64,000 bases of DNA from Marinospirillum alkaliphilum DSM 21637 (GTDB lineage: Bacteria; Pseudomonadota; Gammaproteobacteria; Pseudomonadales; Halomonadaceae): assembly GCF_900119735.1 (NCBI RefSeq), contig NZ_FPJW01000002.1, forward strand, positions 124,001 through 188,000, written 5' to 3'. How positions within the stretch are numbered: the stretch's first letter is position 1; every line of letters starts with the position of its first letter. Positions 52,700 to 62,684 of this stretch are shown piece by piece. The position numbers and the translations under genes were made by a program. Below the pieces are notes generated by a model. It searched no databases. It had not been told where the DNA came from and saw only the letters and a list, made by a program, of their open reading frames with translations.

Positions 52700-54361
52700 T
52701 CATGATATTAAGCCGAAACTTCTTAAGTCGTCATGGCCAATGTTTTCCAGGCTGAATTGCTGAAATTCACCGGGGCTGCTGAGCAGTTCGGCCAGACGTG
52801 CGCGTTGTACGCCCTGGGGTTTGCTGCTGACTTCGACTTTTTGCCCTTCTTTAAAGGGTAGCAAAGGTGTGATAACGCTGGCGGGGACACCGAGCACCTT
52901 GAGTTCAGGCAATAAAAAGCCGGGCAGGTAGTCTGCAGGAGGGCCAATTTTGATGACCGGTTTGATGGCACAAGGTTGCAGGCGGCCGCCGAGCCGTTCT
53001 ATGCCCAGTTGCTGGCCTTCTTTGACATCCCTGATCCAGCGAATCATGCCCGGTTGCCAGGGGGTGCCTGTGCGCTCCTGCAGGGCAATCAGTTCGCCGG
53101 TGCGTAGTTGGGGTGGTGCCTGACCCGGCCAGAGCAGGCAATAGCCAGTGGCGCTGGTATTAACCAGCTGCAGTTGGTGGATGGGGTAGCGGCGATCCAG
53201 AGCGTTTTCAACGCTGGTGCTGACTTCGGTGTCCAGTTCTATGATGGCAAGTGTGCCAATACTCTTGTTCTCTACTGCATCAGGTGCAGAGGCCCAGGGG
53301 TCGGGCTGATCTTCCTTGATGAAGGGGTTGTTCTGAGTGTTGACTTTGAAGTTTTGTCCAGCGATCAGGGTTTCAAAGGGTTGGCGATTGTTCAGGTGGT
53401 AGTGCACGCTGCGTAAACCCAGTGCCAGCTGGATGTCGCCGCTGGATGCCACTCTTGGGCTGCTGCGCTCCTGGGGTTCACCCAGACAGGCCAGCAGGTG
53501 CTGAATCAGACGATTGCCCAGTGGATCATTACCCTGTTGCAGGTGTTCGCTGAGTTGGCTGGTTAGTGCGAGCGTATTCAGGCCCAGGTCCCGCTCGGTG
53601 GGTTGTTGCTCCAGTGGCTGGCTGCGCTGGGGTTGCCATCCATTATTGGTGACCACTTGAAACAAGCGCTCAGGTGCATCAGCAGGCAATATTTGCACCA
53701 ATGCAGCCCAACTGGCGAGTAATGGCCAGAGTTGCTGCAGTTCATCCGGTCGTAGGGTTTCAGCCTGAATCAGCCCAAGTAACACCACTTGCAGGTAGGC
53801 TGCCTCACAGGTATTCGGTTGTTGTTGCTGGATTTTTTTATGCTGCAGGCGGCTTTGGCTGGCAATGTGATACAGCAGGTTGAGCTCTGGCCAGCTGTAC
53901 TCCGGGGCTGCAACACTCAGCTTGCAGGCGCGCAGGATCAACGCACCACCATGCAAGAGTGCTGCATGCAGGGATGCAAGCAGGCTGCGAGCCAGGATGG
54001 GGGTAGGGAGTTGATCGCGCAGGGCCAGCAGGTCGTTGATGCAGCGTTTGTAGCTTTGGGCCAGCTGTTCCTGTAGCTGCTGGCTGAGCTCACCTTCCTG
54101 GTGCAGGTGTGGTCCCTGATCCAGTTCTCCCAGAGTATGAACAGCAACCGGGGCAATTTTATCCAGCCATTCCAGTCGGCGCGGTGGCAATAACCTGAGT
54201 TGATTAAACTCTTGCAGCAGGGTGTTGAGCTTTTCAGCGCTGGCAGGTGGATGGGCCAGGGGGAGGTGTTGTAGCCACTGTTCTACTGCTTCCAGTCGGG
54301 TTTCACAGCAGTTCAGCTGATCCCGGGTGAGTTCTGGAAAATGCAGTGGCAAGGGGTTCAT
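52700..54361 (-). CDS. PilZ-like protein (possible c-di-GMP receptor)
   Basis: A 553-residue cytoplasmic protein. The first ~370 residues are helical and Leu/Gln-rich. The C-terminal ~170 residues begin DRRYPIHQLQLVNTSATGYC, where NTSATG fits the (D/N)xSxxG half of a PilZ motif; the usual RxxxR partner is not clear. The size and layout recall FimW-type surface-attachment proteins of Pseudomonas, but this is tentative. It is in a run with epmB (18 bp gap). Confidence 0.55.
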   Translation of the reverse strand: MNPLPLHFPELTRDQLNCCETRLEAVEQWLQHLPLAHPPASAEKLNTLLQEFNQLRLLPPRRLEWLDKIAPVAVHTLGELDQGPHLHQEGELSQQLQEQLAQSYKRCINDLLALRDQLPTPILARSLLASLHAALLHGGALILRACKLSVAAPEYSWPELNLLYHIASQSRLQHKKIQQQQPNTCEAAYLQVVLLGLIQAETLRPDELQQLWPLLASWAALVQILPADAPERLFQVVTNNGWQPQRSQPLEQQPTERDLGLNTLALTSQLSEHLQQGNDPLGNRLIQHLLACLGEPQERSSPRVASSGDIQLALGLRSVHYHLNNRQPFETLIAGQNFKVNTQNNPFIKEDQPDPWASAPDAVENKSIGTLAIIELDTEVSTSVENALDRRYPIHQLQLVNTSATGYCLLWPGQAPPQLRTGELIALQERTGTPWQPGMIRWIRDVKEGQQLGIERLGGRLQPCAIKPVIKIGPPADYLPGFLLPELKVLGVPASVITPLLPFKEGQKVEVSSKPQGVQRARLAELLSSPGEFQQFSLENIGHDDLRSFGLIS

Positions 54362-54379
54362 ATTTTATCCTTGTAATGG

Positions 54380-55423
54380 TTACCATCCCAGCGGTGTTTT
54401 GGATGGCTGATCCGGTTGTTCCCGAACCAGCCGAGGTACCAGATAGCCGGGTAATCTGGCCAACAGCTGTTGGTAGATTCTTTTTGCTTGCTGATCATCT
54501 ATTGCAAAGTGGGCGGCACCTGCTACGGGATCAAAAGCATGAAGATAATACGGCATAACTTTCTGTTCAAATAATCTTTCAGAAAGATTGCCAAGAGTTA
54601 CAGGATTGTCGTTGACGCCGCGCAATAAAACACTTTGGTTCAGAAGAATTACACCCCTTTGATGCAGGCGTGCCAGGGCTTTTTCGAGTTCCGGGCTGAT
54701 TTCCTGTGGGTGGTTGATATGCAGTACCATCAGGGTTTGCAGGCGGGTGGCACTTAACCAGGTTAACAGCTCGTCATTGATGCGTGATGGGATCACCACC
54801 GGCAGGCGGGTGTGAATGCGCAGGCGCTTGAGTTGAGGCAGTTGTTCCAGTTGCCGGATGCGTTTTGCCAGCCGGGCATCCGGGGTAGCCAGTGGATCAC
54901 CGCCGGACAGGATGATTTCATTCACCTGTGGGTGTTGCTGCAGGTAATGGATGATCTGTTCGGTGGCAGCCTCACTGAGGCTGTTGTCGGCATAGGGAAA
55001 ATGCCGCCGGAAACAATAGCGGCAGTTGACGGCACAGGCACCGCTGGTGGTGAGCAGTACCCGTGAGGTGTATTTGTGGATCAGGCCCGGCAGTGGGTTG
55101 GCCTGTTGTTCTTGCAGCGGGTCGGTGACAAAGCCCGGCTGTGGCTGGTTTTCACTGCCCAGTGGCAGTACCTGCAACAACAAGGGGTCTTGCGGGTTAC
55201 CCGGTTCCATCAGTTGTAAAAAAGGCTCTGGCACCAGAGTACGAAATAACCCATGGCCCTGCTGCAAACCTTGCCGCCCACCGGGCAGTTGATCTGGATC
55301 CAGTCCCAGTCGATCACAGAGTTGCAGTGGATCACGAATGGCGTGTCGGAGTGTTTCGCTCCAGTGGTCGCCTGCCGTGCTTTTCGGTATGATTGGCGAC
55401 CAGCTTTTTAATGTCTGTTCCAT
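54380..55423 (-). CDS. epmB: EF-P beta-lysylation protein (lysine 2,3-aminomutase-like)
   Basis: A radical-SAM, PLP-dependent enzyme that converts (S)-alpha-lysine to (R)-beta-lysine for EF-P modification. The 347-residue protein has the cluster motif [15 protein letters not shown] (Cys-x3-Cys-x2-Cys), the SAM segment [12 protein letters not shown] and the PLP region near LLRGVNDN. It is divergent from efp with only 27 bp between start codons, so both promoters must extend into neighbouring coding DNA. Confidence 0.95.
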   Translation of the reverse strand: MEQTLKSWSPIIPKSTAGDHWSETLRHAIRDPLQLCDRLGLDPDQLPGGRQGLQQGHGLFRTLVPEPFLQLMEPGNPQDPLLLQVLPLGSENQPQPGFVTDPLQEQQANPLPGLIHKYTSRVLLTTSGACAVNCRYCFRRHFPYADNSLSEAATEQIIHYLQQHPQVNEIILSGGDPLATPDARLAKRIRQLEQLPQLKRLRIHTRLPVVIPSRINDELLTWLSATRLQTLMVLHINHPQEISPELEKALARLHQRGVILLNQSVLLRGVNDNPVTLGNLSERLFEQKVMPYYLHAFDPVAGAAHFAIDDQQAKRIYQQLLARLPGYLVPRLVREQPDQPSKTPLGW

Positions 55424-55450
55424 GGTTTTAATTATTCAGAGATCCGAGTT

Positions 55451-56017
55451 ATGGCGAATTTCGCAACCAATGAGTTCAAAGGCGGCCTCAAGTTCATGCT
55501 GGAGGGTGATCCCTGCTCCATGATGGACATCGAGCACATCAAACCCGGTAAAGGCCAGGCCTTCACTCGTGTGAAGTACCGCAACCTGATGACCGGCCGT
55601 GTCGGTGAAAAAACCTTCAAGTCCGGTGACTCGGTGGAAGGTGCTGATGTGATGGACATCGACATGGAATACCTCTACACCGACGGCGAATTCTGGCATT
55701 TTATGAAAACCGACGGTTCGTTTGAGCAGGTGGGTGCTGATGCCCGTGCGCTGGGTGAAACCAGCAAGTGGCTGAAAGAGCAGGAAGTGTACATGGTTAC
55801 CCTGTACAACGGTGCGCCGATCAGCGTGACTCCGCCGAATTTTATCGTACTGCCAGTGACTGAGACAGACCCGGGCGTGAAAGGTGATACGGCTCAGGGT
55901 GGTTCCAAGCCGGCAACCCTGCCGACCGGTGCAGTGGTGCGGGTGCCTTTGTTTGTGAATGAAGGCGACCTCCTGAAAATCGATACGCGTACAGGTGAAT
56001 ACGTCAGCCGCGCCTGA
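55451..56017 (+). CDS. efp: Elongation factor P
   Basis: Rescues ribosomes stalled at polyproline. The 188-residue protein has three beta-barrel domains; the modified lysine is Lys34 in [10 protein letters not shown], the form used by the EpmA/EpmB beta-lysylation pathway. The C-terminus [15 protein letters not shown] is typical. Both modifying enzymes are encoded alongside. The start codon is followed by [16 protein letters not shown] as in other gammaproteobacteria. Confidence 0.98.
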   Translation: MANFATNEFKGGLKFMLEGDPCSMMDIEHIKPGKGQAFTRVKYRNLMTGRVGEKTFKSGDSVEGADVMDIDMEYLYTDGEFWHFMKTDGSFEQVGADARALGETSKWLKEQEVYMVTLYNGAPISVTPPNFIVLPVTETDPGVKGDTAQGGSKPATLPTGAVVRVPLFVNEGDLLKIDTRTGEYVSRA

Positions 56018-56054
56018 TCTGGAAAAATCAGCTGTGCGTCGGATCTGCTTTGTT

Positions 56055-56113
56055 AGAAACAGGCTCAGAATGCTCATTTACCACTTGTAAACTCCGCTTC
56101 TTCGCCTGTTTCT
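56055..56113. repeat. Covarying hairpin repeat, copy 2
   Basis: AGAAACAGGC (56055) and GCCTGTTTCT (56104) pair perfectly; inner AGAA/TTCT and TTTAC/GTAAA also pair. The core 56069-56098 equals that of copy 1 (31469-31498) except for four loop bases, whereas the arms differ completely yet still pair. It lies between efp and epmA and has no T run. Confidence 0.75.
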
Positions 56114-56176
56114 GCCTCGCATATCACTAGCTCGCAAGATTTTTTGCAGTCAGTCAGATGCTACTTGAGTAAACAG

Positions 56177-57130
56177 ATGACCGATAAAGTGAATAGTCTA
56201 TTGCTCAAGCGTGCCGGGTTGTTGAATGTAACCCGGCTTTTTTTCGCCCGGCGTGGGGTGTTGGAGGTGAATACACCCGTGCTGGGACCCGGTGGATCAA
56301 CCGATCCGTTGCTGGATTCTTTTGTGACTCAGTTGGAAGGTGGCTCGGCGCAGTCGCAGACGCTGTACCTGCAGACCTCTCCCGAGTTTTACATGAAACG
56401 GTTGCTGGCGGCAGGCAGTGGACCGATTTATCAGCTGGGGCCGTGTTTCCGTAATGGTGAGGTGAGCCGCAGGCATAACCCTGAGTTTCTGATGCTGGAG
56501 TGGTATCGCCCCGGTTGGTCACTGGTTGAACTGGAGCATGAATGCTGTGCGCTGGTGGATGAGCTACTGGGTGCTGCGAGTTATACGCGCCTGACCTATC
56601 GGGAAGCCTTTTTGCAGCAGGTCGGGCTGGACCCTTTTGCTGCCAGTCTGGATGCCTTGCGTGCCGCCTGTGTGGCTTGTTCCGGCATAAATGCCGAGCA
56701 GTTGGACCGGGATGCCTGTCTGGATCTTTTGATCAGTCATCAGGTGGAGCCGGGGTTCAAAAAACTGGGTCGGGTGGTGTTGTATGAGTTCCCGGCCAGT
56801 CAGGCAGCGCTGGCGCAGGTGCATCAGGATGCTTATGGTCATGCCGTGGCCAGTCGTTTTGAGCTGTATGTGGATGGGCTGGAGCTGGCCAATGCCTATC
56901 AGGAGCTGACGGCAGCGGATGAGCAGGCAGCACGTTTTCAGGCGGATAATGCCCAGCGCCGGGCACTGGGCAAAGAGCAAATCTCTCCCGATACCAAGCT
57001 GATTGAAGCCTTGCAACAGGGCTTACCAGAATGCAGTGGTATTGCGCTGGGATTTGATCGGCTGGTGATGCTGGCCCTGCAGGCCGAGTCACTGGATGAG
57101 GTGCTGACCTTCAGTGCGCTGCGTTGGTGA
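56177..57130 (+). CDS. epmA: EF-P--(R)-beta-lysine ligase
   Basis: A truncated class II lysyl-tRNA synthetase paralogue (GenX/PoxA) that attaches beta-lysine to EF-P Lys34. The 317-residue protein has the catalytic core only: FFARRGVLEVNTPVLGPGGSTDP (motif 1), FRNGEVSRRHNPEFLMLEWYR (motif 2) and SGIALGFDRLVMLAL (motif 3), with no anticodon domain. ATG 56177 is preferred to a TTG 11 codons upstream. Its 3' end overlaps the convergent higA by 20 bp. Confidence 0.95.
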   Translation: MTDKVNSLLLKRAGLLNVTRLFFARRGVLEVNTPVLGPGGSTDPLLDSFVTQLEGGSAQSQTLYLQTSPEFYMKRLLAAGSGPIYQLGPCFRNGEVSRRHNPEFLMLEWYRPGWSLVELEHECCALVDELLGAASYTRLTYREAFLQQVGLDPFAASLDALRAACVACSGINAEQLDRDACLDLLISHQVEPGFKKLGRVVLYEFPASQAALAQVHQDAYGHAVASRFELYVDGLELANAYQELTAADEQAARFQADNAQRRALGKEQISPDTKLIEALQQGLPECSGIALGFDRLVMLALQAESLDEVLTFSALRW

Positions 57131-57557
57131 CGGGCTTGCTGGAAGCAAAAAATAATGCCGGGCTGATCTGAAAACGCTGGCTGAGTTGTTCGATGTGTTT
57201 ACGGGTCAGGCTGCGCTCTCCCTTCAGGATGCGAGATACCAGTGACTTGCTGCCAATTTCGGGTAGCTGGCTCATATCCAGTTGATGCTGCTCCATCAGG
57301 GTTTTCAGCAGGTCGATGGCTGGGTCGGCTTGAGTGCAGGCCTGATTAAAAGCAGTAAACTCGCTTGCGGTGTTTTCCCATTGCTCAATGCGAGTGGACA
57401 GGAGTTCTATCAGGGGGCGTTGATTTTCATAATCGACCATCAATTCATCCAGCAAGGCGAGCGCTTCCAGATAGTCGGACTCGGTCTGGATTTCATAAAA
57501 AAAGGGTGCACTCTGGAACAGGTCGCGAGCCTTGCTTCTGATCAGATCAAAATTCAT
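57111..57557 (-). CDS. higA: HigA-type antitoxin
   Basis: A 148-residue antitoxin with an N-terminal toxin-binding region (PFFYEIQTESDYLEALALLDEL) and a C-terminal helix-turn-helix (LPEIGSKSLVSRILKGERSLTRKHIEQLSQRF). It matches the E. coli YgjM (HigA) arrangement. The start overlaps the higB stop by ATGA. It should neutralise HigB and repress the operon. Confidence 0.93.
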   Translation of the reverse strand: MNFDLIRSKARDLFQSAPFFYEIQTESDYLEALALLDELMVDYENQRPLIELLSTRIEQWENTASEFTAFNQACTQADPAIDLLKTLMEQHQLDMSQLPEIGSKSLVSRILKGERSLTRKHIEQLSQRFQISPALFFASSKPVTNAAH

Positions 57558-57868
57558 GTTTCAGGCTCCTGTGCGTAGTGTTTGCAGAGTTTGTCGTATT
57601 CGGCATGATTGCCCAAGTGTTTGACATACATGCGGTTGTCCCGAAACTCAATGAATGCAATCAACCGCAGACTATTGCCATGAATATCGATAACCCACCA
57701 TTTATCCCTGTACCTGAAATTATCCAGTGAAGGAAAAACCCTTCGCATTTCATCGGGTGAGCTGAAATCACTGTTTCGCAGAACCCGGTAAGTACGCTCT
57801 ATGGCAGTGGACGCGCCAGGGTAGCGTTTGCAGGCATCGTTAAAAGGCTTTCTGGAAATGATGTGCAT
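57554..57868 (-). CDS. higB: HigB-type mRNA interferase toxin
   Basis: A 104-residue RelE-fold toxin that cleaves translated mRNA. MHIISRKPFNDACKRYP, VFPSLDNFRYRDKWWVIDI, LRLIAFIEF and MYVKHLGNHAEYDKL match E. coli YgjN. AGGG nine bases upstream supports ATG 57868. As usual for hig loci, the toxin precedes the antitoxin. All key regions are intact, so it is probably active. Confidence 0.92.
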   Translation of the reverse strand: MHIISRKPFNDACKRYPGASTAIERTYRVLRNSDFSSPDEMRRVFPSLDNFRYRDKWWVIDIHGNSLRLIAFIEFRDNRMYVKHLGNHAEYDKLCKHYAQEPET

Positions 57869-57918
57869 GGCAGTTTCCCTTCTGCTTGTCGTGATTCTCG
57901 CTGTGAGTTGACAAAATG

Positions 57919-58308
57919 TCAACCGACCAAGTGCTCAGCCAGTTCCTGATACTGTTTAAAAGCCTGGTCAAGGCTGATTAAGGGCAGGTTATGGATCAAG
58001 CTGGTGGCGATGATAAATCGGTCGGCGGGGTCGCGATGGTGTTCCGGCAGGTGGGCGGCCAGTTCAGCGATGCCACGGTCAACTGGAATCACCTGGATAC
58101 CTTCGCAAGCCAGATTCAGCCATTGCTCCATCGGCATTTGCAATCTTAAACGGTTACGTTTGACCAGTTGACCCAGCTCCCAGCAGGAAATGGCACTGAT
58201 GGCCAGCGTTGGCGACAGCTCAATCTTTTCAACTAAATGCCCAGGTAAGGCTTGTTCCCCGTTTGAGGCAGTCAGCCAGCGAATCCAGATATGGGTATCC
58301 AGCAGCAT
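57919..58308 (-). CDS. vapC: VapC-like PIN-domain toxin
   Basis: A 129-residue PIN ribonuclease. Acidic active-site residues appear in MLLDTHIWIRW (Asp4), SCWELGQLV (Glu) and HRDPADRFIIAT (two Asp). The sequence is of the COG3744 type. Its start overlaps the stop of the small upstream gene by one base. It lies 50 bp upstream of higB on the same strand. Confidence 0.9.
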   Translation of the reverse strand: MLLDTHIWIRWLTASNGEQALPGHLVEKIELSPTLAISAISCWELGQLVKRNRLRLQMPMEQWLNLACEGIQVIPVDRGIAELAAHLPEHHRDPADRFIIATSLIHNLPLISLDQAFKQYQELAEHLVG

Positions 58309-58532
58309 CAGTGCGCATCCCAGTCGCTTTCCGGTACGGCCGGTGCAATCAGATCGTCTGACAGTTCCAGGCTATCCATTAATAACGGGTTGGGTTTGCG
58401 CCGCTCATGCACTTTTGTCTCGTTGGCGGGTAAAACGATGACTTCAAGCTGTTCGATATTGGCCAGTGCCGCTGGCAGACGAACGATCACTTGTCCATCT
58501 ACGGGCTGGGTATAAAAACGCACGGCTTCCAT
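58308..58532 (-). CDS. Antitoxin partner of the PIN toxin
   Basis: A 74-residue protein: an N-terminal beta-rich part (VDGQVIVRLPAALANIEQLEVIVLPA), possibly AbrB-like or DUF2281-like, then an acidic C-terminal tail (LELSDDLIAPAVPESDWDAH) that should wrap the toxin. One-base overlap with vapC and size support the antitoxin role. The exact VapB family is not certain. Confidence 0.75.
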   Translation of the reverse strand: MEAVRFYTQPVDGQVIVRLPAALANIEQLEVIVLPANETKVHERRKPNPLLMDSLELSDDLIAPAVPESDWDAH

Positions 58533-58598
58533 CAGAATCCCCTCAATAGCTACTGTCTGTTGTCAGCATAGTGCCTGGGTAAGTATGAAGGCAAGGCT

Positions 58599-59213
58599 TC
58601 AACTCACGCCCTGGTAACGTCCCGGTTTGTGATTGAGGGTGAGGATCAGGTTGAGGATGGCGGCACCGGCGATGGAGAGCAGTACTTTGTCGACCGGTAG
58701 AACCAGCAGGGCGGCCAGTACAATCACCAGATCAACACTCATCTGGAATTTGCCGGCGCTGATGTTGAAGCGATCTTGCAGGTAGAGTGCCAGGATGTTG
58801 ACGCCGCCTAAGCTGGCGCGGTGGCGGAACAGCATCAGCATGCCCAGCCCCATGCACATGCCACCCAGCAGGGCGGCATACACCGGGCTGAGTTGGTGAA
58901 AGCTCACCCATTGCGGGGTGAGTTCCGCAAACAGCGAGACCAGTCCTACCGCACAGAAGGTGCGCAGGGTGAATTTCCAGCCCATGCGCAGAAACGCCAG
59001 CAGGTAAAACGGCAGGTTGAGTACAAAAAACACCGGGCCGAAGCCCCATTCCGTCAGGTACTTGATCAGAAAGGCCAGCCCTGCGGTACTGCCGGTCAGC
59101 AGTTCGGCATGGCTGTAGAAGGTGACCCCGAGTGCCACCAGGGGCGTGGCAGTGATCAGGGCCAGCGCATCTTCAATCAGGCTGTGCTGGCGGTGTTTGT
59201 TGTCTTCAATCAC
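58599..59213 (-). CDS. YitT family membrane protein
   Basis: A 204-residue inner-membrane protein with five to six hydrophobic segments and the YitT motif [20 protein letters not shown] plus FRHRASLGGVNILALYLQDRF. The transported substrate or role of the family is unknown. It begins with GTG ten bases after valS and so may be cotranscribed with it. Confidence 0.85.
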   Translation of the reverse strand: MIEDNKHRQHSLIEDALALITATPLVALGVTFYSHAELLTGSTAGLAFLIKYLTEWGFGPVFFVLNLPFYLLAFLRMGWKFTLRTFCAVGLVSLFAELTPQWVSFHQLSPVYAALLGGMCMGLGMLMLFRHRASLGGVNILALYLQDRFNISAGKFQMSVDLVIVLAALLVLPVDKVLLSIAGAAILNLILTLNHKPGRYQGVS

Positions 59214-59223
59214 GGCTGTGTGC

Positions 59224-62076
59224 TCACAGGGCTTTCAGCTGTTCCTGTTGTTCCTGCAGTTTGTTGCAGGCCAGACGGTTTTCTTCGATTTTGGCTTTTT
59301 CCTTTTCCACCACGGCAGCCGGTGCCTTGCTGACAAAGGCTTCGTTGCCCAGCTTGGCTTCGGTGCGCTGAATATCCTGCTGCAGGCGGTCGATTTCCTT
59401 CTGCAGGCGGGCAATTTCAGCATCCTTGTCGATGAAACCGGCCAGCGGCAGGTGCACTTCCATCTGCCCCACCAGCTGCATGGCGCTCATTGGCAGGGTG
59501 TCGGCCAGTTCAATACTTTCCAGTTTGGCCAGTTTCTGCAGGAACAGGCGGTTGGCTTCCAGGCGTTGCTGATCTTCGGTGCTGGCGTTGTGGATCAGAA
59601 TCGGCAGGGGTTTGCCCGGTGCCAGATTGTTGGCGGCACGCAGTTCGCGCACGGCAAGAATCACACCCTTCACCCATTCGATGTCGCTGACTGCTGCAGC
59701 ATCCATGCGTGACTCATTCGGCACCGGCCACTGGGCCTGCATCAGGGTATCCCCTTCCACACCGGCCAGCCCTTTCACACGCTGCCAGATTTCTTCAGTG
59801 ATGAACGGCATCATCGGATGGCCGAGGCGCAGGATGACTTCCAGCACTCGCACCAGTGTACGGCGAGTGCCGCGCAGGGCTTCAGGACTGGATTCTTCGT
59901 TCCACAGTACCGGTTTGGACAGTTCCAGATACCAGTCGCAGTAGTCGTTCCAGACAAACTCGTAATAGGTGTTGGCAGCCAGGTCAAAGCGGTAGCTTTC
60001 CAGATGCCGGGTGATGGCTGCTTCGGTTTCCTGCAGACGGGAGATGATCCAGCGGTCGGCCAGGGTCAGTTCCACTGCTTCGTTCTGGGTGCCGCAGTCT
60101 TCACCTTCGGTGTTGCTGAGCACATAGCGGGCGGCGTTCCAGATTTTGTTACAGAAATTCCGGTAACCTTCCAGGCGTTTCATATCCCAGTTGATGTCAC
60201 GGCCGGTGGTGGCCATCGCCAGCAGGGTGAAACGCAGGGCATCCGTGCCGTGGGCACCGATGCCTTCCGGGAAGGCTTTGCGGGTTTGTCTGGCAATTTT
60301 TTCTGCCAACTGGGGCTGCATCATGCCGCTGGTGCGTTTTTCCAGCAGGCTGTCCAGATCAATGCCGTCAATCATGTCCAGCGGGTCGAGTACGTTACCC
60401 TTGGATTTGGACATCTTCTGGCCGTTGTCATCACGGATCAGGCCGGTGACATACACGGTCTTGAAGGGCACCTGATCGGTGAATTTCAGGGTCAGCATGA
60501 TCATGCGTGCCACCCAGAAAAAGATGATGTCAAAACCGGTCACCAGCACACTGGTGGGGTGGAAGGTTTTGAGTTCGTCAGTCTGTTCCGGCCAGCCCAG
60601 GGTGCCAAAAGTCCACAGACCGGAGCTGAACCAGGTGTCCAGTACATCGCTGTCCTGCTCCAGGCTGACGTCCTGTCCCAGATTGTATTTGCGGCGGGCG
60701 GCTTCTTCACTTTGTGCCACATAGATGTTGCCGCTTTCGTCATACCAGGCCGGTACCCGGTGACCCCACCAGAGCTGGCGTGAAATGCACCAGTCCTGAA
60801 TGTCACGCATCCAGGCAAAGTACATGTTTTCATACTGTTTCGGCACAAACTGGATGTCACCGTTTTCCACCGCCTTGATGGCCGGTTCGGCCAGTGGCGC
60901 AATTTTCACGAACCATTGATCGGTCAGCAGTGGCTCAATCACCACACCGGAGCGGTCGCCGTAGGGCAGGGTGTTGTTGATGGCTTCCACCTTCTCCAGT
61001 AGCCCGAGGGTGTCCATTTCGGCCACCAGCAGCTTGCGTGCTTCGTAACGATCCAGACCCCGGAACAACTCAGGCAGGGTGGGGTCCACGGCTTCATTGA
61101 TGGTGCCGTCCAGATTAAAGACTTCAGCCTGATCGCGGATGGCGGCATCCAGTGTCATCACGTTGATCAAGGGCATGTGATGGCGTTTGCCGACCTGATA
61201 GTCATTAAAGTCGTGGGCTGGGGTGATTTTGACGCAGCCGGAGCCTTTTTCCATGTCGGCATGGTCATCGGCTACCACTGGAATGCGGCGACCGACCAAC
61301 GGCAGGATCACGTCCTTGCCGATGATGGAGGCATAACGCTCGTCTTTGGGATTGACCGCCACACAGGTATCACCCAGCAGGGTTTCCGGGCGGGTGGTGG
61401 CAACCACCAGATAATTCTTGCCGTCAGCTGTTGTGACGCCATCCGCCAGCGGGTAACGGAAGTGCCAGAAGTTGCCCTGCTGGTCCTTGTTTTCGACTTC
61501 CAGATCGGAAATGGCGGTATGGAGTTTCGGGTCCCAGTTGACCAGGCGTTTGCCGCGATAAATCAGGCCTTCGTCATACAGGCGAATAAACACTTCCTGC
61601 ACGGCTTTGTAAAAACCTTCATCCATGGTGAAGCGCTCACGATCCCAGTCCACCGAGGCACCGAGGCGACGCAGCTGGCGGGTGATGGTGCCGCCGGATT
61701 CTTCTTTCCATTCCCAGACTTTTTCCAGAAACTTGTCACGCCCCAGGTCGTGGCGGGTTTTGCCTTCTTCAGCGGCCAGTTTGCGCTCCACCACCATCTG
61801 GGTAGCGATACCGGCGTGATCCGTGCCCACTTGCCACAGGGTATTTTTCTGCTGCATGCGCTGCCAGCGGGTGAGGGTATCCATGATGGAATCCTGGAAG
61901 GCGTGGCCCATGTGCAGACTGCCGGTGACATTCGGCGGTGGAATCATGATGCTGTAGGCTTCACCCTGACCGGATGGACGAAAGTACCCTTTGTTTTCCC
62001 ATTCCGTGGCCCAGCGCTGTTCAATATCGGCAGGCTGATAAGTCTTGTCGAGGGAGGCTTCTGGCTTGCTGGTCAT
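59224..62076 (-). CDS. valS: Valyl-tRNA synthetase
   Basis: A class I synthetase of 950 residues, essentially the E. coli length (951). The HIGH-type motif is in [14 protein letters not shown], the KMSKS loop in [16 protein letters not shown], the editing domain carries [14 protein letters not shown], and a C-terminal coiled coil ([20 protein letters not shown]) is present. It belongs to the pepA-holC-valS neighbourhood, here interrupted by a small divergent gene. Confidence 0.98.
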   Translation of the reverse strand: MTSKPEASLDKTYQPADIEQRWATEWENKGYFRPSGQGEAYSIMIPPPNVTGSLHMGHAFQDSIMDTLTRWQRMQQKNTLWQVGTDHAGIATQMVVERKLAAEEGKTRHDLGRDKFLEKVWEWKEESGGTITRQLRRLGASVDWDRERFTMDEGFYKAVQEVFIRLYDEGLIYRGKRLVNWDPKLHTAISDLEVENKDQQGNFWHFRYPLADGVTTADGKNYLVVATTRPETLLGDTCVAVNPKDERYASIIGKDVILPLVGRRIPVVADDHADMEKGSGCVKITPAHDFNDYQVGKRHHMPLINVMTLDAAIRDQAEVFNLDGTINEAVDPTLPELFRGLDRYEARKLLVAEMDTLGLLEKVEAINNTLPYGDRSGVVIEPLLTDQWFVKIAPLAEPAIKAVENGDIQFVPKQYENMYFAWMRDIQDWCISRQLWWGHRVPAWYDESGNIYVAQSEEAARRKYNLGQDVSLEQDSDVLDTWFSSGLWTFGTLGWPEQTDELKTFHPTSVLVTGFDIIFFWVARMIMLTLKFTDQVPFKTVYVTGLIRDDNGQKMSKSKGNVLDPLDMIDGIDLDSLLEKRTSGMMQPQLAEKIARQTRKAFPEGIGAHGTDALRFTLLAMATTGRDINWDMKRLEGYRNFCNKIWNAARYVLSNTEGEDCGTQNEAVELTLADRWIISRLQETEAAITRHLESYRFDLAANTYYEFVWNDYCDWYLELSKPVLWNEESSPEALRGTRRTLVRVLEVILRLGHPMMPFITEEIWQRVKGLAGVEGDTLMQAQWPVPNESRMDAAAVSDIEWVKGVILAVRELRAANNLAPGKPLPILIHNASTEDQQRLEANRLFLQKLAKLESIELADTLPMSAMQLVGQMEVHLPLAGFIDKDAEIARLQKEIDRLQQDIQRTEAKLGNEAFVSKAPAAVVEKEKAKIEENRLACNKLQEQQEQLKAL

Positions 62077-62267
62077 GGATTTTCCGTTGCGTTTTCGGTT
62101 GTTCTGGACAAAAGTATGAGTTGCGCGGGATTATAGCTTTTTGCTTGTGCGGCTGCATCGTCAAAAACCCCAATGCTGTTGGCTGCAAAACAGGGCCATT
62201 CAGGTTATGCTTACCAGATGTTGCCTTTTTTACCATTTGAAACAATCTTCTGGGTGAAGACTCAACC

Positions 62268-62645
62268 ATGCATGAAGCCAGTGTAGTGCTCACCATTCAT
62301 CCGCCTGCTCTCACCCGGGGCGCGGTGCGTGTGGAAATCAGCCAGCTGACAGCGGTGATCCTGCAGCGTTTACTCAAGGAAGATCCGATGGTGGCTTTAC
62401 CGAATGAGCAACTGAAACTTTATCTGAATGGTGTTGGAATGGATTTTCCAGATCCGCTGCAGCTTCGTGCGTTGATCAAGCAATTGCGTGAAGACATGCG
62501 CCTGGTGGGTGTGGATAATCCAGTGTTGCAGGTAGGTGGCGGCTTGATGTTAAACCGCCATGTGAAAGTGATCTGTGATGAGGAGGATGGTCCGGATCTG
62601 CTGGATGTGATTTATACGGGATTGATGCCTCCGCAGCGCCACTAG
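62268..62645 (+). CDS. Stand-alone winged-helix protein (hypothetical)
   Basis: A 125-residue protein. Residues ~22-105 (VEISQLTAVILQRLLKEDP through ALPNEQLKLYL and LRALIKQLREDM to VLQVGGGLMLN) follow the helix-helix-helix-wing pattern of OmpR/ToxR C-terminal DNA-binding domains, but with no receiver or membrane segment. The match is by pattern only. It is divergent from valS and convergent with holC. Confidence 0.55.
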   Translation: MHEASVVLTIHPPALTRGAVRVEISQLTAVILQRLLKEDPMVALPNEQLKLYLNGVGMDFPDPLQLRALIKQLREDMRLVGVDNPVLQVGGGLMLNRHVKVICDEEDGPDLLDVIYTGLMPPQRH

Positions 62646-62681
62646 AAAGACCCTGCTGATAGCATTAAATCAGGGGCTTTC
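62645..62681. terminator. Weak hairpin between convergent genes
   Basis: GAAAGACCCTG and CAGGGGCTTTC pair at 10 of 11 positions around a 15-base loop; no clear T run follows on either strand. It may slow transcription between the winged-helix gene and holC. Confidence 0.4.
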
Positions 62682-62684
62682 GGC

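Noticed and set aside
59818-62136. Two long plus-strand open frames across valS
   Set aside because: They lie antisense to a full-length, well-conserved valS and have no ribosome sites or family likeness.
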